Shown here: in pieces, positions 34,813-43,400 of the stretch
How positions within the stretch are numbered: the stretch's first letter is position 1
How the letters are laid out: the number at the start of each line of letters is the position of its first letter
Source: Paenibacillus sp. FSL W8-0426
Lineage (GTDB): Bacteria > Bacillota > Bacilli > Paenibacillales > Paenibacillaceae
NCBI RefSeq assembly: GCF_037969725.1
Contig: NZ_CP150203.1
Coordinates: 5,594,001-5,658,000, forward strand
Direction: 5' to 3'
DNA length: 64,000 nt
Notes under the pieces: generated by a model
The model's input: only the letters and a program-made list of their open reading frames with translations
What the model was told of the DNA's origin: nothing
Databases searched by the model: none
Translations under genes and position numbers: made by a program

Positions 34813-35991
34813 TCAATATTGAAGTTCTCCCGTCACCAACTTGTTTGCCAGATGACCGAAATCGATGGCCACCTTGCCAAGTTCATCCGCAATATGACGG
34901 CACAGTACGATTGCGGGAATGCCCGCCGCCACCAGCGCCAGATCGAAATCATGCTTCCGAATTCGCTGCATGACTCGCGGAATGTCGGCATATCCGGCAA
35001 CCGGTGCGATCATGCCGGCGACATGCACCCCGTGGCTCTGCAGCAGCCCCCCCAGTTCGGAGGCCAAATTGCCGATCACAAGCACGCGCCGGTTCTGCAG
35101 AAGGGACGGCAGCAGCCTGGAATGATGCAGGCTGTAATTGATTGTGGAGTCGGTCAACTTCAGGCTCGACCAATCGATCGCGAAATGGCGAAGCACCGGA
35201 AACAGCAACCCTTGGAACGTAGGTGCCCGCGAGATGGGTACCCCGACCCAATCGGCTCGGCGAATCGCTTCCACCAAGGAGGCACGAACATCCGGCGTGG
35301 AGCGCGGCACTCCCGCATAGGGCAGAAACGGGGCCAGCTCTTGCACTTCTTCGCTGGACAGCACAGTGTCCGCTGCCAGCGCAAGCAATTCGCCATCGCC
35401 GAGGCGAATGACCGACAACGGGCGCCCGGCGTCCAGCGCCGCGTAAATGTGGGCAGCCACCTCATGCGGGCCGGCCAATCGGGCGAGGCGGTGGGCATAT
35501 TGGTTGACCCCCGCCGCGATCAGTTCTGCCGCGGCAACGTCCGGCAGAATGTGGTCGGGCGGAATGCGCTGCTCCACCAGCGCCTCCCCGCCCGCGTACA
35601 CGCCGTCGCGGAAACCGGCGGCGTAGCTGCTATCCCGTGCCGCCCGCTTCGCAGCCTGCGGCGGCACGCCCTTCGCGCTGCCCCGAGCACCGGCAGCGCC
35701 TTCACCCCCCGCAGCGGCGCGGGGCCGCACCTGGCCCGCTTGCGGCGGTGCTGCGCCGACAGCGCCCGCCGGCAGTGCCTGCGGTGCCGGCGAGTGCGTG
35801 CGGCGCACAGCCTTGCCCCGCTTGCCCCGGCGGCGGCCGGGCGCCGCGCTCTGGCCGCGGGCAGTGCCCGCGCGCGCTCCGGCATTAAGCTTAGCGCGCC
35901 TGTGCTTCGCCCGCCCTTTTGCCTGCCCGGCTGCCTGGCTTCCTGCGCCCAAAGCCGGAGTGCCGGGACATTTTTCCTTTTCCGGTACCAT
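34813..35991 (-). CDS. GT-D fold glycosyltransferase with Arg/Ala-rich extension
   Basis: A 392-residue protein. Residues 1-120 are low-complexity Arg/Ala/Gly/Pro of very high GC, ending in SYAAGFRDGVYAGG. Residues 150-390 contain the GT-D type domain: PLSVIRLGDGELLALAADTV (the RLGDGE motif), VGVPISRAP, and VLVIGNLASELGGLLQSHG. GT-D enzymes transfer hexoses onto glycosylated surface proteins in Gram-positives. The ATG at 35991 has GGGGGAGG only one base away, so the true start is uncertain. The N-terminal part overlaps another open frame (35891-36262). Confidence 0.72.
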   Translation of the reverse strand: MVPEKEKCPGTPALGAGSQAAGQAKGRAKHRRAKLNAGARAGTARGQSAAPGRRRGKRGKAVRRTHSPAPQALPAGAVGAAPPQAGQVRPRAAAGGEGAAGARGSAKGVPPQAAKRAARDSSYAAGFRDGVYAGGEALVEQRIPPDHILPDVAAAELIAAGVNQYAHRLARLAGPHEVAAHIYAALDAGRPLSVIRLGDGELLALAADTVLSSEEVQELAPFLPYAGVPRSTPDVRASLVEAIRRADWVGVPISRAPTFQGLLFPVLRHFAIDWSSLKLTDSTINYSLHHSRLLPSLLQNRRVLVIGNLASELGGLLQSHGVHVAGMIAPVAGYADIPRVMQRIRKHDFDLALVAAGIPAIVLCRHIADELGKVAIDFGHLANKLVTGELQY

Positions 35992-36262
35992 ACCTCCCCC
36001 GGCGTGCAGAAATGGACACTCGCTGCTTGCAAGGCGCTATCTCGCCACTTTTGCCATTTATATCCATAAGTTCGTCGCTTTCGTTGACGATGATCTGCTC
36101 ATCACTGCCCTGGTTCACTCCGACATTAAGCTGCCCGTCTTCGTTTGCATCAACAAGACGTCCCACGCGTTTAACGAATGGGTTTTGCACCGCTCTTCGG
36201 CGGGCTGCTTTATTCTTAAGCTTGGCTGCCTCTACTTCTGGACGTTGAACCTGACTTGCCAT
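35891..36262 (-). CDS. Hypothetical small protein with Ca-loop-like motif
   Basis: A 123-residue reading frame not matching any family I know. AAAGGG lies 11 nt before the ATG. The first 25 residues are basic (AAKLKNKAARRRAVQNP). A segment VDANEDGQLNVGVNQG has the D-x-N-x-D-G-x-L spacing of calcium loops. The tail is Arg/Gly/Ser-rich. The last 100 bases overlap the GT-D gene in another frame. It could instead be the displaced N-terminus of that gene. It lies in the gap between the nucleotidyltransferase and the GT-D gene. Confidence 0.45.
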   Translation of the reverse strand: MASQVQRPEVEAAKLKNKAARRRAVQNPFVKRVGRLVDANEDGQLNVGVNQGSDEQIIVNESDELMDINGKSGEIAPCKQRVSISARRGRYGTGKGKMSRHSGFGRRKPGSRAGKRAGEAQAR

Positions 36263-36451
36263 CGTTGATGGGTCCCTTTCGGGAAGCTTGCCCTCTCTCC
36301 TGCTTGCTCCGGTGTTTTTCGCTGCTGTCACCCCATTCCCCCTTGCCGGCCACAGAAAGTGCCACTGCACAAAGCGCCGGAGCATTGGGGCTCCAGCGCG
36401 GTTCATCCACCCGATCGAGGTGCCGCATGGCGGCAACTGTGGCTCATCGAC

Positions 36452-37183
36452 TTATGGCAGCTGTCCTTTCATGCGGACGGCCGCTTCCTGCAACGATTCA
36501 AAGGTGCCTGCATCAGTCCAGTAATTTTGCAATATATCGTACTCCAAGCTTCCGGCGGCAGCATAATGGTTATTCACGTCGGTGATTTCCAATTCTCCGC
36601 GCGCCGACGGCGAGATGCCGGCAATGAAATTGAAAACATGATCATCATACATATAAATCCCGGTGACACAATACGAAGTTTTCGGCTGACTTGGTTTCTC
36701 TTCGATATGGGCAATCCGCTCCGGGTTCGCCGGGTCGAACACAGGCACCCCATAACGCCGAGCATCGTCCACCTCTTTCAAAAGGACCCGTGCTGTCCCT
36801 GCCGGTTGTGCCATATAGCGCTCCACATAAGGCTTGAGGTCATCGCTGAACAGGTTATCGCCAAGCAGTACAACGAACTTTTCGCCGGGTGTAACGAAAC
36901 CTTTGGCCAGGTTCAAGGCCTCCGCAATCCCCCCGGCCTTCTCCTGAATGCGATAGGTGAGCTTGACGCCGTACTCTTTGCCGCTTCCCAGAAATTCCGT
37001 GTACAAACCCGCAGAATGAGTGCCCATCACGATCATGATATCTTCGATTCCCGCCTGATGGAGTCTGTCGAGTCCGTATGCGATCATCGGATGTTTGCCG
37101 ACCGGAAGCAGGTGTTTGTTGATCAGGCGAGTCAAGGGATATAGTCTTGTTCCCGTTCCGCCTGCAAGAATGACACCTTTCAT
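36452..37183 (-). CDS. Sugar-phosphate nucleotidyltransferase, RmlA/SpsI-like
   Basis: A 243-residue enzyme that would make an NDP-sugar (dTDP-glucose type). The nucleotide-binding signature is GVILAGGTGTRLYPLTRLINKHLLPVG at the N-terminus. LLGDNLFSDDL holds the metal-site Asp, followed by IEEKP, CVTGIYMYDDHVF and ELEITDVNN. The short length, lacking the C-terminal tail of RmlA, fits SpsI of the B. subtilis spore-polysaccharide sps operon. It follows the frameshifted GT2 gene by 3 nt and would supply activated sugar to the neighbouring glycosyltransferases. Confidence 0.85.
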   Translation of the reverse strand: MKGVILAGGTGTRLYPLTRLINKHLLPVGKHPMIAYGLDRLHQAGIEDIMIVMGTHSAGLYTEFLGSGKEYGVKLTYRIQEKAGGIAEALNLAKGFVTPGEKFVVLLGDNLFSDDLKPYVERYMAQPAGTARVLLKEVDDARRYGVPVFDPANPERIAHIEEKPSQPKTSYCVTGIYMYDDHVFNFIAGISPSARGELEITDVNNHYAAAGSLEYDILQNYWTDAGTFESLQEAAVRMKGQLP

Positions 37184-37186
37184 TCC

Positions 37187-37950
37187 TTATCCCTCCTTCG
37201 TCTGATGGTCAACATAGTCAAGCGGATCCACTTTCCACTTATGGATAAAAAGCTTTCTGTTCCGTTCAATCAACCGGTTCCACTGATCCCGGTCCGTTTT
37301 CTTGAAACTTGCGCTGCCCTGATGGTGGACCAGCACATCGCCGCACGCGAGCAGCCGGTAGCCTGCCAGACGGGCTCTATAGCAATAATCGTCATCTTCG
37401 TAGTGCCCCGGGGAATACGCTTCATCCAAAAGACCCACGTTCTCCATCATGTCTCGCCGAAACATCATGCATAATCCCACGATCCTTTGGACTTCTCTCC
37501 ATCTGCCCGGATCGGGTTGGTTATTCACGGCGGCCAGTTCCTGAAAATGCTCCATATCCCGGAAATCCACGTTGACCTGCTGAATGCCGCTTGCATAATT
37601 GGTCATCGGACCAACGATACCGATGCCGGCATCGCTATGCAAGGCAGCATGAAGATTGCGAAGCCAGCGGGGCGTTACGGTTACGTCGTTGTTCAACAGC
37701 AACAGATCATCTCCGCATGCCGCACGCATGCCCGCATTGCAAGCTGCCGGAAATCCGCGGTTGGCCGGCAAACGAACGAAACGAATCCGTTCGCTCGCGC
37801 AAAAGGAGGCCGTTCCGTCAGTCGAGCCGTTATCTGCCACGACAATTTCATACGGCGTGGCGTCGTCGGTATGCCGGCGAATGGCCGCGATGCAAGACTT
37901 CAACAGCTCCAGCCGTTATAGGTAGGAATAATGATACTGGTCAATGTCAT
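37187..37950 (-). pseudogene. Family 2 glycosyltransferase interrupted by a one-base deletion
   Basis: The true start is the ATG at 37950, with AGGAGG eight bases upstream, and the product opens MTLTSIIIPTYNGW. That frame stops after two more codons. Adding one base at the C-run at 37909-37910 restores WELLKSCIAAIRRHTDD and the full GT2 domain (VVADNGSTDGTASF, NRGFPAACNAGM, LLLNNDVTVTPRWL, EDDDYCYRARLAGYRLL). The reading frame from 37903 downwards therefore lacks the first beta strand of the fold. The start overlaps the upstream stop as ATGA. This is either a real phase-off gene or a sequencing error. Confidence 0.85.
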
Positions 37951-39028
37951 CTGCCGTTCCTCCTGTAGGCCACTTCGATACGCGAAATGCCCGGCGAAGT
38001 CCTCCCGCTTTCTTCCGACAATTTCAGCCAAACCGCCAACGCTTCAAGATGGTCGCCGATGATCAGCTTCGCAACCTCGTTGCCGCTGCCGATATTCGAC
38101 TTGCGCAAACGATTGGTCCGGATAACGTCAACCCGTGCGGGAGCAGCTATTGCCAGACCATGATGGATGGCAAGGGTTTGCGCTTTGGGCGGCACAACGA
38201 GCGATTCCGGTTTGACGGTATCGATCATGCGGCGGGATACTGCATGGGGGACGGCGGTCATGGAGTTGGAGCCAAGATCCGGCCTTCCCAATGTACGGTT
38301 GAGGTAGGCCTTGATGCGGCTAACTTCATCCTGCCTTGCAAAAGGAGGAATCAGCGAGGAGATATCGTTCAGCGCAACATCGCTTCCACGGTCGATTTCG
38401 TACAGGAAAGGTGCAGCTGTTCGGCAGGAAGCACCATGTCCCCATCCACGAACAGCACGGAATCCGCCATCGTCATTTTGGCTCCCAATGCCCGGCCCAC
38501 GTCATGTCCGGCCCGTTCCGGTTCATACACAATTGTGATGCCTTTCTCGGAAATCACCCGTTCCAAACTGTTATCCTTCGTTCCATTCAGCACAACGATA
38601 ATATCCTCCAAAGGCAAACGTTTCAGCTGTCTCAGCACTTGCGGAAGCGTCTGCTCTTCATTGCAGGCACAGACTACGGCCGCAGCCGGGCGGCGCAGCA
38701 GCAAAGGGACCAGATCGAGATTGCGGCCGGCGGCATGAGCGTATCCTTCCATGAACGCCTTGCCTGCCAAAATCGCACTATCGTACGTGGGAAACGTTCC
38801 CTCGACCGCCTTGCCGTGTTCATGCCATGACTGGAATGCATGCCTGATGAATGCCTCCCTTTCTTCGGGGGCAGCCTGGCCTGCTTGTTGTCCCGCCCTT
38901 CGAAAGACATCCAAATTTACTGCGTATGGATGGATAGCCATCCCCGGACGTTTCCTTTTATGGATTCTGCGGTTCCGACGCACTCTTCTATTTATTGCGG
39001 GCCTACGTCGCCCCGTTTGCTGCTTCAT
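37947..39028 (-). pseudogene. Glycosyltransferase interrupted by a one-base deletion
   Basis: The ATG at 39028 follows GGAGGTGAAACC and a basic start (KQQTGRRRPAINRRVRR). The frame runs through an A-type GT2 domain (AAVVCACNEEQTLPQVLRQL, VVLNGTKDN, FVDGDMVLPAEQL) and then stops at 38369. A missing base in the A-run at 38407-38409 (plus strand) explains it. With one base added the frame reads LHLFLYEIDRGSDVALND and continues in frame to 37947. The neighbouring gene has the equivalent PAEQMAPFV and DVALND blocks. Length with repair is about 360 residues. Confidence 0.85.
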
Positions 39029-39047
39029 GGTTTCACCTCCGACCTGC

Positions 39048-39935
39048 TCATCTTGCCAAAGCGCGGACACGGTTCAAATCGGGAAATCCTCCTCGTGGAC
39101 CACGATGACCCGTAATCCATCGGATCGCGGCCAGATGATCGTTCAGCACGATTTTTTCCAACGGGTCTGGCCCTGATCGCTTCAAGGCGCGCAGCCGGTT
39201 CATTTTGCCGACGGGCACATGATGCACCGCCCGTACCCGAAGTCCCGCATCCACGGCCTTTGCCAAGGCCAGCGGCGGAGTTTCCAGCGCTTCCACGCCG
39301 ATGATTTCCAGTGCCTTGCGGTTCATCGCGTGAGGTATGGCAGTAAGGGAAGCTCCTTTAAGGTCCGGTCTTTCCAATATGATGTTCAATGCATGCTTAG
39401 CCTCTATGACCGGATGCACGGGATTGCGCTTTATTGGCCCGGTGTAGTCATTAAGAGCCACATCCGTTCCGTCAACAATCGCTTGCACGAAAGGCGCCAT
39501 TTGTTCGGCGGGAATAACGATATCCGCATCGGTAAAGAGCAGGATATCGCCGCATGCCTCCGTTGCGCCTACGCGCCGTCCTCCGTCATGGCCGAGGGCA
39601 TCGTCATGGACAAGTACTCGTGCGCCCGCGCCTGCGGCTAATGCCGCCGTACGGTCCGTAGAACCGTTGACGACAACGATCACTTCGGTGCTCGGGCTGA
39701 TTCTCTTCGCTTCGCGTACCGCCCTGCGGACGGTTTTCTCCTCATTCATGGCTGGAATAATGACCGAAAGCAACGGGTTTCCTGCATTAGGCAGACCTAT
39801 ACGGGGCAGAACATACCTTCGGCGTTTGGATTTGTTGGAAATCCCCGTCTTTCGGACGTCTCTTCTCCGGCGATTCTTTTTTCGTCCTGCACTTGCCTTT
39901 ACGACAGCACCAACCTTCCGTCTCCGATTCTGCAA
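39048..39935 (-). CDS. Family 2 glycosyltransferase with basic N-terminus
   Basis: A protein of about 295 residues. I choose the TTG at 39935, which has GGAGG eight bases upstream; the open frame reaches 40121 but the extra 62 codons look non-coding. Residues 1-40 are very basic (QNRRRKVGAVVKASAGRKK). The domain is GT-A like: LLSVIIPAMNEEKTVRRAV, EVIVVVNGSTDRT, GHDGGRRVGATEA, LLFTDADIVIPAEQM. It is the first glycosyltransferase of the run, 19 nt before the next gene. It is a paralogue of the gene at 37947. Confidence 0.8.
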   Translation of the reverse strand: MQNRRRKVGAVVKASAGRKKNRRRRDVRKTGISNKSKRRRYVLPRIGLPNAGNPLLSVIIPAMNEEKTVRRAVREAKRISPSTEVIVVVNGSTDRTAALAAGAGARVLVHDDALGHDGGRRVGATEACGDILLFTDADIVIPAEQMAPFVQAIVDGTDVALNDYTGPIKRNPVHPVIEAKHALNIILERPDLKGASLTAIPHAMNRKALEIIGVEALETPPLALAKAVDAGLRVRAVHHVPVGKMNRLRALKRSGPDPLEKIVLNDHLAAIRWITGHRGPRGGFPDLNRVRALAR

Positions 39936-40407
39936 TATGGTCACCTCCCGTATTCTTTCATCATCCATCGCCAAAGGAGCACACAGTATTCTATGTATCT
40001 GTGGAGAAGTGGAAACGGCATTCGCCCTTGAGCAGTTTTCTTCACTTATGACTTGCTCCGTCCGTTTCGACATGGATCGTTTATGGAAACAGCCGACAAA
40101 GCCGTTCACATGCTTTACCATTCGGTGATCACCCCTTTGAAGCCACGTCCAAATATCCGGCTGCCAAAACTGATATCATTCAGCCTGCACTCGACTTGTA
40201 TGGACCCAACTCATTCGCTGTGACAACCATTGCAAAAAGTGTTCCGGGCCGTCGGCCTCCGGGCATGGAATACGGGACTGCCCCTTTATACTGACCTGGC
40301 CTTCTCTGGCGATTCAGACAGGACAATCTTTATACAGATAGTAAAAAAGGCGGCATTCCGGATTTTCCCGGATACCGCCTTTGCAGCATTAACGGCTGTT
40401 ATCTCCG
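39936..40407. other. Intergenic gap between giant repeat gene and glycosyltransferase run
   Basis: 472 bp holding the promoter region of the glycosyltransferases and the terminator of the giant gene (40344-40383). Short frames here have no ribosome site or family match. I see no gene. Confidence 0.55.
40344..40383 (-). terminator. Terminator of the giant repeat gene
   Basis: On the minus strand AAAGGCGG...CCGGGAAAATCCGG...CCGCC, then TTTTTT. It lies 25 nt past the stop. Confidence 0.85.
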
Positions 40408-43400
40408 TTATAACGACGGACCGGCCGCGATCCATGACAACAGTCCGTACGTGTGCTTGCATCCTGCTGTACGTGTAACTTCCAACACTGCTTCGTCTTC
40501 GCTCTGGGACAAGAGCGATACCTGAAATCCCCGGTCATTGCACATCGCCACAATGACGTAGTGCTCCGATGCAAAAGCTTCTTCAAATATTACCGTCAGT
40601 TCGACCGAGGAATCTTCTTCAGGCAGGATGAAGGCTTCCATGCCGAACTGTTGAACGATCGGCTGGCGGCTGGAACTTCGCACCGGATGGAAAGATAAAT
40701 GTTTTGGGGTTACGGCCCCTGCCTTCAGCTCCCGGCTACCCACCGCATCCTCGCACAGGTGATCCCCCCGAACGGAATTTTCACTGATCCGTTCTGCAGC
40801 TTCGAGGCTTTCCCTTACGTCGGCAGCCGGCTCCGGATTCGGTTGTACGTCCACCTGGTTCGTATCCTGAATCGGTTCGTCTTTTAGAGTAAATGCTGCT
40901 GCCTTTGCCGACTCTTGTTCTTCCTGCTGCTTTGCGGCAACCAATTGTTCCAACGTATCTCCGCTGAGTTGGCGAATCGCCTCCCAGACTTCCGCACTCA
41001 AATGCTCCGTCCCCACGATCCCCCCATTTAAGTGAAGGGAACTTATGCTTTGTTTGCCAAGTTTGCTGCCATCCACGCTGCCATTTGCCAGTTTTGGACC
41101 GGTAACCGATCCGTCTTGCAAGTTTAGCGTGCCGACCGCTTCTTCTTCCAAGTGCAAGCTGCCGATGCTGCCATCCAAAATGTGGCGCGATTGCACGGAA
41201 CCGGCCGCCAGTTTGCTGCCGTCGATCGAACCTAGCTCGATATGCTCCGCGCGTACTGAGCCAGCGGCAAGCTTGTTGCCTTGTACCGCTCCGTCTGCCA
41301 AATGCTCTGTGTTGATGCTCGCTTTTGCAGGTTCCCTGTTTTCGATGATATCTGCTGCCAGATGTGCCAAACCAACCGATCCTGCCGCCAGTTTGCTGCC
41401 GTCTACGCTGCCTGGGGCCAGCTTGGAAAGCGTGACCGCGCCATCTTGCAAGTTCAACGTTCCGACAGCTTCCTCTTCCAAATGAACACGACCAATGCTG
41501 CCATCGGAAATGTGATAGGAGAATACGGCGCCTTCGGCCAGTTTGTTTTCATCAATGGAGCCATCTGCCAGTTGCTCCGATCCGATGCTTCCCTTAACAA
41601 GTTTACTGCCATCAATGGATTCTGCCACGAGATGCTCCCAACCGACGGATCCAGCTGCGAGCTTGCTGCCTTGCACCGCACCGTTCGTCAAATGCACCGT
41701 ATCGATGCTGCCTTCGGCCAGTTTGCTGCCATCCACGCTGCTTGGAGCCAGCTTGGAAAGCGTGACCGCGCCATCTTGCAAGTTCAACGTTCCGACAGCT
41801 TCCTCTTCCAAATGAACACGACCAATGCTGCCATCGGAAATGTGATAGGAGAATACGGCGCCTTCGGCCAGTTTGTTCTCATCAATGGAGCCATCTGCCA
41901 GTTGCTCCGATCCGATGCTTCCTGCGGCCAGGTTGCCGCTTCCCAGCACTTCTGCCGACAAATGCTCCAGGCCGATCGTCCCTGCCGCCAGCTTGCTGCC
42001 ATCCACGCTGCCGTTGGCGAGTTTGGAGGCTGTCACTGATCCGTCTTGCAAGTTCGCCGTACTGATCGCTTCTGTTTGCAAGTGCGCGCTGCTGATGCTG
42101 CCTTCAGCCAATTTGCTGCCTTGTACCGCACCGTCCGCCAAATGTACCGTGTCGATGCTGCCTTCAGACAGTTTGTTGGTCTCCAGTACTTCTGCCGACA
42201 AATGCTCCAAGCCGATCGTTCCTGCTGCCAGCTTGCTGCCATCCACGCTGCCATTGGCGAGTTTGGAGGCTGTCACTGCTCCGTCTTGCAGGTTCGCCGA
42301 ACTGATCGCTTCTGCTTGCAAGTGCGCGCTGCTGATGCTGCCTTCAGCCAATTTGCTGCCTTGTACCGCACCGTCCGCCAAATGCACCGTGTCGATGCTG
42401 CCTTCAGACAGTTTGTTGGTCTCCAGTACTTCTGCCGACAAATGCTCCAAGCCGATCGTTCCTGCTGCCAGCTTACTGCCATCCACGCTGCCGTTGGCGA
42501 GTTTGGAGGCTGTCACTACTCCATCTTGCAGGTTCGCCGAACTGATCGCTTCTGTTTGCAAGTGCGCGCTGCTGATGCTGTCCTCGGCCAGTTTGCTGCC
42601 ATCCACGCTGCCGTTGGCGAGTTTGGAGGCTGTCACTGCTCCATCTTGCAGGTTCGCCGAACTAATCGCTTCTGTTTGCAAGTGCGCGCTGCTGATGCTG
42701 TCCTCGGCCAGTTTGCTGCCATCCACGCTGCCATTGGCGAGTTTGGAGGCTGTTACTGCTCCATCTTGCAAGTTCGCCGAGCTGATCGCTTCTACTTGCA
42801 AGTGCACGCTGCTGATGCTGCCTTCGGCCAGCTTGCTGCTCTCCAGCACTTCTGCCGACAAATGCTCCAGGCCGATCGTTCCTGCCGCCAGTTTGCTGCC
42901 TTGTACCGCCCCGTCCGCCAAATGCGCCGTTTCGATGCTGCCCTCGGCCAGTTTGCTGCCATCCACGCTGCCATTGGCGAGTTTGGAGGCTGTCACTGCT
43001 CCATCTTGCAAATTCGCCGTACTGATCGCTTCCGCTTGCAAGTGCGCGCTGCTGATGCTGCCTTCGGCCAGTTTGCTGCTTTCCAGCACTTCTGCCGACA
43101 GATGCTCCAAGCCGATCGTTCCCACCGCCAGCTTGCTGCCATCCACGCTGCCGTTGGCGAGCTTGGAGGCCGTCACTGCTCCATCTTGCAGATTCGCCGA
43201 ACTAATCGCTTCTGTTTGCAAGTGCGCGCTGCTGATGCTGTCCTCGGCCAGTTTGCTGCCATCCACGCTGCCATTGGCAAGTTTGGAGGCTGTCACTGCT
43301 CCATCTTGCAAATTCGCCGTACTGATCGCTTCCGCTTGCAAGTGCGCGCTGCCGATACTGCCTTCGGCCAGTTTGCTGCCATGCACCGCCCCGTCCGCCA

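Noticed and set aside
39936-40121. N-terminal extension of the glycosyltransferase at 39048 to an ATG at 40121
   Set aside because: No ribosome site at 40121, whereas GGAGG lies eight bases before the TTG at 39935, which also begins the basic region typical of its paralogues.
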